From UMGS1781 sp045628105 (GTDB taxonomy: Bacteria; Bacillota; Clostridia; TANB77; CAG-508): a stretch of DNA of 21,830 bases. Under the pieces are notes generated by a model. The model had not been told where the DNA came from, ran no database searches, and saw nothing but the letters and a program-made list of their open reading frames with translations. The stretch lies in assembly GCA_045628105.1 (NCBI GenBank), contig JAZQOX010000044.1:1-21830 (forward strand), read 5' to 3'. Of the stretch, positions 7,782-13,840 are shown piece by piece (positions within the stretch are counted from its first letter, which is position 1; every line of letters starts with the position of its first letter). Position numbers and translations under genes: made by a program.

Positions 7782-8452
7782 TTATTTTGTATCTCCTTCT
7801 CTTTTATTGAGCTCATATTAATGAATGGATACAATTCTTTTATTGTTTCATTCATGTCTAATATCCTAATTTTATGGTTCTCATCTACCTTATACATTAT
7901 TGGTAAATTGTGCTCATTAAATTCTCCATCTTCAAACATTTTTTGTATATCTTCTTTTGATTGATTTTTATATTCTATATGTGTAGCATTTCCAGATGTA
8001 CTGTTTTCTTTTACGGCAAATGTTTTAAATTGAATTTCTACTAATGGAATGTTTGTCCCATTTGCTTCTTGTAGTGTCATTGATTTGTGAACCGCTTTAT
8101 ATCCATTTGTTTTATCATGTTTTTTTTCTTTGGTACACATAAAGTTCTCATCCAATTTTTTAATTATTTTTTTTAATGCATTTTCATTTCCAGCAAGAAT
8201 TTCTATACCAAAAACGTCATCTAATGCTTTCATTTCATCATTTCTTAAAGCTGATTCAGCTGATTTTATTCTTGCATTAATTTTAACATTGTTTGTTAAT
8301 TCACCCTCTTCTTGTAATTGAGTAATATATTTATCAATTAATTGAATCATGTAAATAAATCCCTGTTTTTGCATTGTTGTATAATCACTATATAATGAAT
8401 ACCTCTCCATTTTATTGGGTTCAGATACCTTTATACTATCTTTAAAACTCAT
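7778..8452 (-). CDS. Divergent RelA/SpoT-fold nucleotidyltransferase-like protein
   Basis: The product is 224 residues. The order of motifs matches the (p)ppGpp synthetase fold: RIKSAESAL at 61-69 (the R-x-K substrate loop), ALDDVFGIEIL at 76-86 (position of the catalytic metal-binding Asp), TNGYKAVHKSM at 115-125, LVEIQFKT at 137-144 (position of the catalytic Glu139) and HIEYK at 158-162. No HD hydrolase, TGS or ACT domain is present, so it resembles a small alarmone synthetase or a toxSAS-type tRNA-modifying relative. The N-terminal 50 residues and C-terminal 60 are not recognised. It sits between a tRNA methyltransferase and a tRNA hydroxylation gene with almost no spacing, and its TGA overlaps the next ATG. 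Activity and substrate are unknown; fold assignment is by motif reading only. Confidence 0.7.
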   Translation of the reverse strand: MSFKDSIKVSEPNKMERYSLYSDYTTMQKQGFIYMIQLIDKYITQLQEEGELTNNVKINARIKSAESALRNDEMKALDDVFGIEILAGNENALKKIIKKLDENFMCTKEKKHDKTNGYKAVHKSMTLQEANGTNIPLVEIQFKTFAVKENSTSGNATHIEYKNQSKEDIQKMFEDGEFNEHNLPIMYKVDENHKIRILDMNETIKELYPFINMSSIKEKEIQNK

Positions 8453-8453
8453 T

Positions 8454-9035
8454 TTATTTCCTCCTACTTATTGCTAGTCCATCTCCCACTTCTAGAATTT
8501 CAGTTGTTAAATTTTCGTTTTCTTGTAGAGACTTTAAAAATTCTCTAAGTCCTCTTACTGCAGTTCTTTGCTTGTGTTTGTTATAATCACTCATAACATA
8601 CCCTTTGTATAAAACATTATCTGCTACTATTATACCATTTTTTCCAAGCATTCGTAAAGTTTCAGCAAGAAAAATTGGATATTTACCTTTTGCTGCATCT
8701 ATAAATGCTACATCATATGGTCCTGTAAGTGTTGGTAATATTTCTAATGCATCTCCTTCATATAGGTGTATTTTTTGTTCTAATTTTAAGTCAGCTATAT
8801 TTTGTTTTGCTTCTTTTATTCTTTCTTCATCTCTTTCTATTGTGTCTATGTATCCATCTTCTGATAAATATTTTGAAAAACGAATTGCTGAATAACCTAC
8901 TGCTGTTCCAATTTCTAATATTCTTTTTGGTTTTGCTTCTTCTAATATTTTGCTTACAACTTCTAGTGTGTCGTCCATTATAATTGGAATGTGATCTTCT
9001 AAAGCTTTTTGTTTTATTTCTTCTATACTGTTCAT
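8454..9035 (-). CDS. Class I O-methyltransferase, TrmR-like (tRNA 5-hydroxyuridine methyltransferase)
   Basis: The product is 193 residues starting at the ATG at 9035 (MNSIEEIKQK), which has an AAGGA ribosome site. The frame stays open upstream to 9176, but that extension runs through two intergenic repeats and the typA terminator, so it is not coding. The Methyltransf_3 motifs are clear: RILEIGTAVGYSAIRFS at 38-54 (SAM-binding motif I), IDTIERDEER (acidic residue for the SAM ribose), DVAFIDAAKGKYP at 108-120 and IIVADNVLYKG (metal- and substrate-binding D-N). In Bacillus the yrrM homologue TrmR converts 5-hydroxyuridine to 5-methoxyuridine at tRNA position 34. The same pairing with U32 genes is seen here, though with a RelA/SpoT-like gene in between. 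Confidence 0.85.
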   Translation of the reverse strand: MNSIEEIKQKALEDHIPIIMDDTLEVVSKILEEAKPKRILEIGTAVGYSAIRFSKYLSEDGYIDTIERDEERIKEAKQNIADLKLEQKIHLYEGDALEILPTLTGPYDVAFIDAAKGKYPIFLAETLRMLGKNGIIVADNVLYKGYVMSDYNKHKQRTAVRGLREFLKSLQENENLTTEILEVGDGLAISRRK

Positions 9036-9059
9036 TTTGATTCCTTTCTGTGTTTTACA

Positions 9060-9092
9060 AGGGCGGACACGGCGGTCCGCCCCTACACGTCC
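9060..9092. repeat. GC-rich palindromic repeat (GGGCGGAC...GTCCGCCC class)
   Basis: GGGCGGAC pairs with GTCCGCCC, followed by CTACA. It is far richer in GC than the surroundings. Related elements lie at 11118-11155 and 12114-12142. Confidence 0.7.
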
Positions 9093-9110
9093 ATTATTCA
9101 TTATTAATTT

Positions 9111-9138
9111 TGGAAAAAGGTACGTGTCCCCAAATTCC
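9111..9138. repeat. GTGTCCCC-type REP-like element
   Basis: TGGAAAAAGGTACGTGTCCCC then AAATTCCA: short inverted ends (TGGAA/TTCCA) around a core matching the elements at 3668 and 11069. Confidence 0.6.
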
Positions 9139-9159
9139 ACCCCAAGTTCAAATATAAAT

Positions 9160-9187
9160 AAATGCAGAAAAATCATTTCTGCATTTT
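9160..9187 (-). terminator. typA terminator
   Basis: AAATGCAGAAA pairs with TTTCTGCATTT around a short loop, 8 bases past the typA stop. On the minus strand T-rich sequence follows. The A/T-flanked stem could also work in the other direction. Confidence 0.75.
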
Positions 9188-9194
9188 TTATGTT

Positions 9195-11018
9195 CTATTC
9201 TGATTTTTTAGCTCTTGCAGCTAATCTTTCTCTAGTCTTTGTATCCAAAATTTTCTTTCTTAATCTAATATTTTTTGGTGTTACTTCTACAAGTTCGTCT
9301 TCTTCTATAAATTCTATTGCTTTTTCTAGTGACATTTGTAGTGGTGGTACTAATCTTAATGCATCATCTGATCCTGAAGCTCTTGTGTTTGTTAAGTGTT
9401 TTTCTTTACAAACATTTATTGAAATATCTTCGTTTCTTGCATTTAGTCCAACTATCATTCCTTCATATACTTCAACACCTGCTCCAATAAATAGTTCTCC
9501 TCTTTCTTGTGCATTGTATAAACCGTATGTTACTGATGTGCCTGGTTCAAATGCAACTAAAACACCTCTTGTACGTGATTGTACTTCACCTTTGAATGGT
9601 TCATATGAATCAAAAATGCTGTTCATTGTTCCTGTTCCTTTAGTATCTGTTAAGAATTCTGTTCTATATCCAATTATTCCTCTTGCTGGTATTTTGAATT
9701 CAATTTTTGTATGTCCTAATTCTGCTGGTTCCATGTTAACCATTTCAGCTTTTCTTCTACCTAATTTTTCTATAACTGTTCCTATAGATTCATCTGGTAC
9801 ATTTACAACTAATCTTTCCATTGGTTCACATTTAACGCCATTAATTTCTTTAATAATAACCTTTGGTCTAGATACTAATAGTTCAAATCCTTCTCTTCTC
9901 ATTGTTTCTATTAAAACTGATAAATGTAATTCTCCACGTCCGCATACTTCAAAACTATCTGCTGTTTCTGTTTCACGTACTCTTAAGCTAACATTTCTTT
10001 CAAGTTCTTTGAATAATCTATCTCTAATGTGTCTTGATGTTACAAATTCTCCTTCTTGTCCTGCTAAAGGTCCATTGTTTACTGAGAATGTCATTGATAC
10101 TGTAGGTTCATCTATATCTACAAATGGAATTTTTTCTGGGTTAGAAATATCACAAATTGTATCTCCTATATTAATATCAGCAATACCTGATATTTCAACG
10201 ATTTCTCCTGCTGTAGCTTCTTCAACTTCAACTTTCTTTAATCCCTTATATGTAAATAATTTTGCAACTTTTCCCTGAACATTTTTATCATTTTTGCAAA
10301 CTACAACTGGCATTCCATTTTTTATTGTTCCTCTTTCAATTCTTCCTATTGCAAGTCTTCCTAAATAATCATCATAGTCAATATTTGATACAAGCATTTG
10401 TGCTGTTCCATCAATTTCGCATTTTGGAGCACTAATTGTGTTTATAATTGTTTCAAATATACAATTAACATTATCTGATTCTTCATTTAAGTCCATTTTT
10501 GCAATTCCGTTTTTTGCTGATGCATAAATAACTGGGAAGTCTAATTGATCGTCGTTTGCATTTAATTCTATAAATAATTCTAGAACTTCATCAACAACTT
10601 TAGCTGGATTTGCTCCTGGTCTATCTATTTTGTTGATAACAACTATTGGTTTTAAGTTTAATGCTAATGATTTCTTTAAAACTTCTCTTGTTTGTGGCAT
10701 TGCACCTTCAAATGCATCTACTAAAAGTAGAACACCATCAACCATTTTTAGAACTCTCTCTACTTCTCCACCAAAATCAGCATGGCCTGGAGTATCAACT
10801 ATATTAATTTTTACATCGTTATACATTACTGATGTATTTTTTGCAAGGATTGTAATTCCTCTTTCTTTTTCCAAATCTCCTGAGTCCATTACTCTTTCAG
10901 AAACTTGTTCATTTGTTCTAAATGTTCCACTTTGTCTTAATAAGCTATCTACTAATGTTGTTTTTCCATGGTCAACGTGAGCTATTATTGCTACATTTCT
11001 TATTTTTTCGTTATTCAT
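9195..11018 (-). CDS. typA: Translational GTPase TypA/BipA
   Basis: The product is 607 residues from the ATG at 11018 (MNNEKIRNVAIIAHVDHGKT), chosen because AAGGAGATATAAC precedes it. An ATG 33 bases upstream has no ribosome site and would add an unlikely MDGCPKKGDIT. The GTPase motifs are complete: AHVDHGKT (P-loop, 14-21), RGITI (switch I), DTPGHADF (G3), NKID (G4) and SAKNG (G5). EF-G-like domains II, III and V and the TypA-specific C-terminal domain (ending near KILDTKTRERLAARAK) follow. TypA is a ribosome-associated GTPase involved in stress growth and ribosome assembly. It lies downstream of rpsB-tsf, separated from tsf by a hairpin and REP-like elements, so it may have its own weak promoter. 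Confidence 0.97.
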   Translation of the reverse strand: MNNEKIRNVAIIAHVDHGKTTLVDSLLRQSGTFRTNEQVSERVMDSGDLEKERGITILAKNTSVMYNDVKINIVDTPGHADFGGEVERVLKMVDGVLLLVDAFEGAMPQTREVLKKSLALNLKPIVVINKIDRPGANPAKVVDEVLELFIELNANDDQLDFPVIYASAKNGIAKMDLNEESDNVNCIFETIINTISAPKCEIDGTAQMLVSNIDYDDYLGRLAIGRIERGTIKNGMPVVVCKNDKNVQGKVAKLFTYKGLKKVEVEEATAGEIVEISGIADINIGDTICDISNPEKIPFVDIDEPTVSMTFSVNNGPLAGQEGEFVTSRHIRDRLFKELERNVSLRVRETETADSFEVCGRGELHLSVLIETMRREGFELLVSRPKVIIKEINGVKCEPMERLVVNVPDESIGTVIEKLGRRKAEMVNMEPAELGHTKIEFKIPARGIIGYRTEFLTDTKGTGTMNSIFDSYEPFKGEVQSRTRGVLVAFEPGTSVTYGLYNAQERGELFIGAGVEVYEGMIVGLNARNEDISINVCKEKHLTNTRASGSDDALRLVPPLQMSLEKAIEFIEEDELVEVTPKNIRLRKKILDTKTRERLAARAKKSE

Positions 11019-11068
11019 TGTTATATCTCCTTTTTTTGGACATCCATCCATTGTTTATATTTTAAATT

Positions 11069-11097
11069 TTGGAAAAAGGTGCCTGTCCCCGATTTCC
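11069..11097. repeat. GTGCCTGTCCCC-type REP-like element
   Basis: TTGGAAAAAGGTGCCTGTCC followed by CCGATTTCC: the best-preserved copy of this element class in the window, with short inverted ends (GGAAA / TTTCC). It occupies the 5' side of the typA leader. Confidence 0.65.
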
Positions 11098-11117
11098 GGT
11101 CCCAAATTTTCGTTTTG

Positions 11118-11155
11118 GTGCACGGGCAAAATCTTTATCTCGCCCCTACACCAAA
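11118..11155. repeat. Palindromic repeat with GGGC...GCCCCTACA ends
   Basis: TTTGGTG and CACCAAA arms with inner GGGC and GCCC form an imperfect inverted repeat directly abutting the tsf terminator. It belongs to the same GC-rich class as 9060-9092 and 12114-12142. Confidence 0.55.
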
Positions 11156-11156
11156 G

Positions 11157-11182
11157 ATAAGGCAGGTGTTGTCCTGCCTTAT
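11157..11182 (-). terminator. tsf terminator
   Basis: ATAAGGCAGG and CCTGCCTTAT form a perfect 10-bp stem with a 6-base loop, 17 bases after the tsf stop. The T run is short (ATCTTTGG), so some read-through into typA is possible. Confidence 0.75.
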
Positions 11183-11198
11183 TTGATTTATTGATTTA

Positions 11199-12077
11199 CT
11201 ATTTTATTTGTTTTGCTACTTCTTCTGCAAAATTTTCTTCTCTTTTTTGTAGTCCTTCTCCTTTTTCAAATCTAACAAATCTTACTATTTCGGCATTGTT
11301 TTGATTTAGTAACTCTTGTACTGTTATATCTGGATTTTTTACAAAAGCTTGGTCTACTAAACAAATTTCAGAATAGAATTTTCCAATTCTTCCTTTAACC
11401 ATTTTTTCTGCTATTTCAGCTGGTTTTCCTTCATTCATAGCTTGTGCTTTTAAAATTTCCATTTCATGGTTTACAACATCTTGTGGAACTTCTTCTCTAT
11501 TTAAGTAATCTGGTCTTGCTGCAGCTGCTTGCATACAAACATCTTTTGCAACTTCAGATGTTCCATTAGCAAATTCAACCATAACACCAATTTTTCCATC
11601 TCCATGTGTATATGTTTCAACTAAACCTTGAGATTCAAATCTAGCAAATCTTCTTATTGTCATGTTTTCTCCAATTGTTGCTATTTTATCTGTTAAAATA
11701 TCTTTTACTGTTTTGCTACTATCTTTTAAAGAAGATTGTCCTAATAATTCTTCTACATCTGCTGGATTTTTTGCAGCAATATGTTCTGCTGTTTCTTTAA
11801 CAAATGTTCTGAATTCTTCGTTTTTTGCAACGAAGTCTGTTTCTGCATTAACTTCTAGTACAACTCCTAATTTTTTATCATCTGATAAATAGCAATATAC
11901 TAAACCTTCAGCAGCAATTCTATCTGATTTTTTAGCTGCTTTTGTTATTCCTCTTTCTCTTAATAACTCAGCTGCTTTTTCCATATCTCCATCAGTTTCT
12001 GTTAAAACTTTTTTACAGTCCATCATTCCTGCGCCTGTTTTTTCTCTTAATTCTTTAACTAAACTTGCAGTAATCAT
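11199..12077 (-). CDS. tsf: Translation elongation factor Ts
   Basis: The product is 292 residues, the normal length. The N-terminal UBA-like domain (MITASLVKELREKTGAGMMD, then CKKVL) is followed by the EF-Tu-contacting signature TDFVAKN at 80-86. Two dimerisation or core subdomains follow, the second including the region around EMEILKAQAMNEGKPAEIAEK. EF-Ts catalyses GDP release from EF-Tu in the cytoplasm. The ATG is preceded by AGGAGGTATAT. It follows rpsB by 83 bases, the standard rpsB-tsf pairing, with one GC-rich palindromic repeat inserted between them. Confidence 0.98.
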   Translation of the reverse strand: MITASLVKELREKTGAGMMDCKKVLTETDGDMEKAAELLRERGITKAAKKSDRIAAEGLVYCYLSDDKKLGVVLEVNAETDFVAKNEEFRTFVKETAEHIAAKNPADVEELLGQSSLKDSSKTVKDILTDKIATIGENMTIRRFARFESQGLVETYTHGDGKIGVMVEFANGTSEVAKDVCMQAAAARPDYLNREEVPQDVVNHEMEILKAQAMNEGKPAEIAEKMVKGRIGKFYSEICLVDQAFVKNPDITVQELLNQNNAEIVRFVRFEKGEGLQKREENFAEEVAKQIK

Positions 12078-12113
12078 ATATACCTCCTATGAAATTTTAT
12101 TATAATTTAAATT

Positions 12114-12142
12114 AGGGCGGGCACAGGGCCCACCCCGACACC
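12114..12142. repeat. GC-rich palindromic repeat between rpsB and tsf
   Basis: GGGCGGGCACAGGGCCCACC followed by CCGACACC: an imperfect inverted repeat, sharply GC-rich in an AT-rich region and related to 9060-9092. It could modulate the rpsB:tsf transcript ratio. Confidence 0.6.
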
Positions 12143-12160
12143 ATTTATGTTCGAAATATA

Positions 12161-12928
12161 TTATTCTTCGCTTTCAGCTACTACTTCTTCCATACTTGGT
12201 TCTTCTGTTGTAGCTTCTTGAGCTTCAGAAGATGTTTCTAAGATTTCTCCTTGTCTTCCTTCAATAATTGCGTTTGCCATAACGTCTGTAATTAATTTAA
12301 CAGCACGGATAGCATCGTCATTTCCAGGAATTGGGTAATCTAAATCAACTGGGCTGCAGTTTGTATCAACTAATCCTACAACTGGAATTCCTAATTTTTT
12401 AGCTTCTAATATAGCTATTCTTTCATTTTTTGGATCTACTACGAAAATTGCTCCTGGTAGACTTGTCATTTCTTTAACTCCACCTAAGTTCTTTTCTAAT
12501 TTTTCCATTTCATTTTTTAATGCAGCTACTTCTTTTTTAGGTAGAACTTCAAATGTTCCATCTTCTTGCATAGCTTCTAATTTTTTAAGTCTTTCAACTC
12601 TTGTTCTCATTGTTCTAAAGTTTGTTAGCATTCCTCCTAACCATCTTTGGTCAACATAGAACATACCGCTTTTTTCAGCAGCTTCTTTAACACATTCTTG
12701 TGCTTGTTTTTTTGTTCCTATAAATAGAACGTCTTTTCCAGCTTCTGCTACTTCTTTAACGAATGCATAAGCTTCATCAATTTTTTTAGATGTCTTTTGT
12801 AAATCGATAATATGGATACCGTTTCTAGCTTGATAAATGTATTCAGCCATTTTAGGGTCCCATCTTTTTGTTTGGTGTCCAAAATGTACACCTGCTTCAA
12901 GTAATTGTTTCATTGCAACTACTGCCAT
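12161..12928 (-). CDS. rpsB: 30S ribosomal protein S2
   Basis: The product is 255 residues. Hallmarks are MKQLLEAGVHFGHQTKRWDP at residues 6-25, RNGIHIIDLQKT, VLFIGTKKQAQ, RWLGGMLTNF, PGAIFVVDP, and GLVDTNCSPVDLDYPIPGND near the C-terminus. An acidic Glu/Ser-rich tail ends the protein, as in many Firmicutes. S2 joins late on the 30S platform side near the S1 and anti-SD region. The ATG is preceded by AAGGAGG with 8-base spacing. The transcript begins about 110 bases upstream, from the promoter at 13047-13075, leaving a leader with small AT-rich hairpins (CTTAA...TTAAG) that may be regulatory. No known leader family was recognised. Confidence 0.98.
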   Translation of the reverse strand: MAVVAMKQLLEAGVHFGHQTKRWDPKMAEYIYQARNGIHIIDLQKTSKKIDEAYAFVKEVAEAGKDVLFIGTKKQAQECVKEAAEKSGMFYVDQRWLGGMLTNFRTMRTRVERLKKLEAMQEDGTFEVLPKKEVAALKNEMEKLEKNLGGVKEMTSLPGAIFVVDPKNERIAILEAKKLGIPVVGLVDTNCSPVDLDYPIPGNDDAIRAVKLITDVMANAIIEGRQGEILETSSEAQEATTEEPSMEEVVAESEE

Positions 12929-13046
12929 TTTTCATTCCTCCTTGTTATTTTCCTCCGCAAAATCTCTTTGCATTTAAGAACACTTAAACGTTTAGCTTAA
13001 GCACAATCTTAAACTAAATTCTGCGTGCGTATTTTTCAACTTGTAA

Positions 13047-13075
13047 ATTATACCAAAAAATGCAAGTAAAGTCAA
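13047..13075 (-). promoter_or_regulatory. rpsB promoter with extended -10
   Basis: TTGACT (13075-13070), a 17-base spacer and TATAAT (13052-13047) with the extended -10 TGG directly upstream. The -35 overlaps the toxin-locus terminator hairpin (13055-13094) and lies at the edge of the 27-bp repeat 13071-13097. The sequence upstream of this -35 is therefore identical to that upstream of the antitoxin promoter. Confidence 0.85.
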
Positions 13076-13094
13076 TACTTTGCTTGCATTTTTA
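13055..13094. terminator. Bidirectional terminator hairpin at the end of the toxin locus
   Basis: AAAAAATGCAAGTAAAGT and ACTTTGCTTGCATTTTTA pair with one mismatch around CAAT. T runs follow on both strands. It overlaps the toxin stop codon on one side and the rpsB promoter on the other. Before the toxin locus was present it would have served as the asd terminator. Confidence 0.7.
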
Positions 13095-13097
13095 TAA
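13071..13097. repeat. 27-bp direct repeat, left copy
   Basis: GTCAATACTTTGCTTGCATT continued by TTTATAA is identical to 13796-13822. The two copies bracket the type III toxin-antitoxin-like locus with a 725-bp period. The left copy includes the last sense codon and stop of the toxin. Confidence 0.9.
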
Positions 13098-13577
13098 TAA
13101 TTGCTCCAATATTTTGTCAATATTGGGAAAAATTATTTTTTTCATTCCATGATTGTATAAATTTAATACTTTAGTTGCCTTATCAATTATTTCTTTCTCT
13201 AATTTATTTGATAGCTTGATGGCAACTTTATTTTTCAAATAAACGCTATCAATGTATTCTTCTGTTACTGGAAACATATTTTGTATTAAAAATGCGCTTT
13301 ACGTATTAGCTACATTTCCAAAAACTAGTGTATCAATTGAAGGCTTTTTGCCTAATTTTATCTGCTTTTGAATTTTATTATCGTAAATCTTTTGATATTT
13401 ATCCACTTTTGTACTGACTGGCACAAACCATATAATTTTTTCATTATCTTTACTTTTAAAACAATAATAACATGGTCTTTTAATTCCATTTTCTTTATTT
13501 TGCATTAGTTCTTTATCATTTACTACTTCAAAGAAGGAATCTTTTATAAAATTAAAACATCCTACATTTATTTTCAT
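13092..13577 (-). pseudogene. Type III toxin (CptN/TenpN/ToxN-like endoribonuclease), interrupted by an in-frame TAA
   Basis: Reading from the ATG at 13577 (MKINVGCFNFIKDSFFEV; AGGAG 8 bases upstream) to 13092 gives 162 codons including the final stop. A single in-frame TAA at 13301-13299 splits it into 92 and 68 residues. The two halves read continuously around the stop (LVFGNVANT-stop-SAFLIQNMFPVTEEY). Features such as KRPCYYCFK, IIWFVPVSTKVDKYQKIY, AFLIQNMFPVT and a C-terminal MKKIIFPNID resemble type III toxin-antitoxin endoribonucleases, smaller CptN/TenpN kind. The upstream tandem repeats and terminator fit that family exactly. The ATG at 13613 lies inside the terminator hairpin and is not the start. 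The TAA probably inactivates the toxin, unless suppressed or an assembly error. Family assignment is from memory of sequence and architecture. Confidence 0.72.
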
Positions 13578-13590
13578 ATTTTTTTCTCCT

Positions 13591-13629
13591 AAAAAAACAT
13601 AGAGGCTTCCCATTTCTGGTTAGCCCCCT
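13591..13629 (-). terminator. Terminator between antitoxin repeats and toxin
   Basis: On the minus strand AGGGGGCT pairs with AGCCTCT (7 bp with two G-T pairs), followed by ATGTTTTTTT. In type III systems a leaky terminator in this position sets the antitoxin RNA to toxin mRNA ratio. Confidence 0.7.
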
Positions 13630-13632
13630 AAA

Positions 13633-13732
13633 ATTTATTCACTCTCTCATTTGTAACTCGCCAAAGAGGCGGCGACAAACACATTTATTCACTCTCTCAT
13701 TTATAACTCGCCAAAGAGGTAGCGACAAAAAC
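13633..13732 (-). repeat. Two tandem 50-bp repeats of the antitoxin RNA
   Basis: Units 13633-13682 and 13683-13732 differ at only about four positions (GTAACT/ATAACT, GGCGGCG/GGTAGCG and one near the junction). A 7-base partial third copy (ATTTATT) follows at 13733. The GGCGGCG/GGTAGCG difference lies within one arm of the internal stem. Confidence 0.9.
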
Positions 13733-13770
13733 ATTTATTAAAAACAAAAATGTTCTTAATTATTATATTC

Positions 13771-13800
13771 ATAATACCATAAAATATGTCAATTCGTCAA
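13771..13800 (-). promoter_or_regulatory. Promoter of the antitoxin RNA and toxin
   Basis: TTGACG (13800-13795), an 18-base spacer and TATTAT (13776-13771) with an extended -10 (TGG). A second TTGACA lies 7 bases further downstream. The -35 sits at the edge of the right 27-bp repeat, mirroring the rpsB promoter. Confidence 0.7.
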
Positions 13801-13822
13801 TACTTTGCTTGCATTTTTATAA
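13796..13822. repeat. 27-bp direct repeat, right copy
   Basis: Identical over 27 bases to 13071-13097. It lies in the gap between the asd stop and the antitoxin promoter and supplies that promoter's upstream AT-rich region. Confidence 0.9.
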
Positions 13823-13840
13823 ATATTAGATTCTATTTTT

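Larger units (their letters stand above)
13591..13764 (-). ncRNA. Probable type III antitoxin RNA (ToxI-like, two 50-nt repeats)
   Basis: The predicted transcript starts near 13764, 7 bases after an extended -10. It carries two 50-nt direct repeats and ends at the terminator 13591-13629 just before the toxin. In known type III systems such repeat RNAs are cut by the toxin into single repeats that fold into pseudoknots and inhibit it. Each repeat here holds an internal complementary pair (CGCC / GGCG) around AAGAG. The count of just over two repeats is like that described for CptIN systems. The boundaries are inferred. Confidence 0.65.

Noticed and set aside
9036..9176. A 47-codon N-terminal extension of the O-methyltransferase.
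   Set aside because: It crosses two palindromic repeats and the typA terminator, while the internal ATG at 9035 has a proper ribosome site and matches the family start.
9037..10278. A 413-codon open frame on the plus strand.
   Set aside because: It is the antisense shadow of typA, whose GTPase motifs are complete; the plus-strand product is Ser/Thr/Ile-rich with no domain, as expected from the complement of an AT-rich gene.
11019..11051. An upstream ATG start for typA.
   Set aside because: No ribosome site; the ATG at 11018 has AAGGAG and gives the expected N-terminus.
12929..13046. A known ribosomal-protein leader or riboswitch upstream of rpsB.
   Set aside because: Only weak AT-rich stems are visible; nothing matches a leader family I can recognise.
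13092..13277. An independent 61-residue gene.
   Set aside because: It is in the same frame as the toxin part upstream, and the seven codons between the TAA and its ATG read as family-like sequence, so it is the broken toxin's C-terminal half.
13578..13613. Start of the toxin at the ATG 13613.
   Set aside because: That ATG is inside the terminator hairpin and has no ribosome site; the ATG at 13577 has AGGAG at normal spacing.
13633..13732. A minimal CRISPR array (two repeats).
   Set aside because: The units are contiguous 50-bp direct repeats with no spacer between them, and they precede a type III toxin-like gene, so an antitoxin RNA explains them better.
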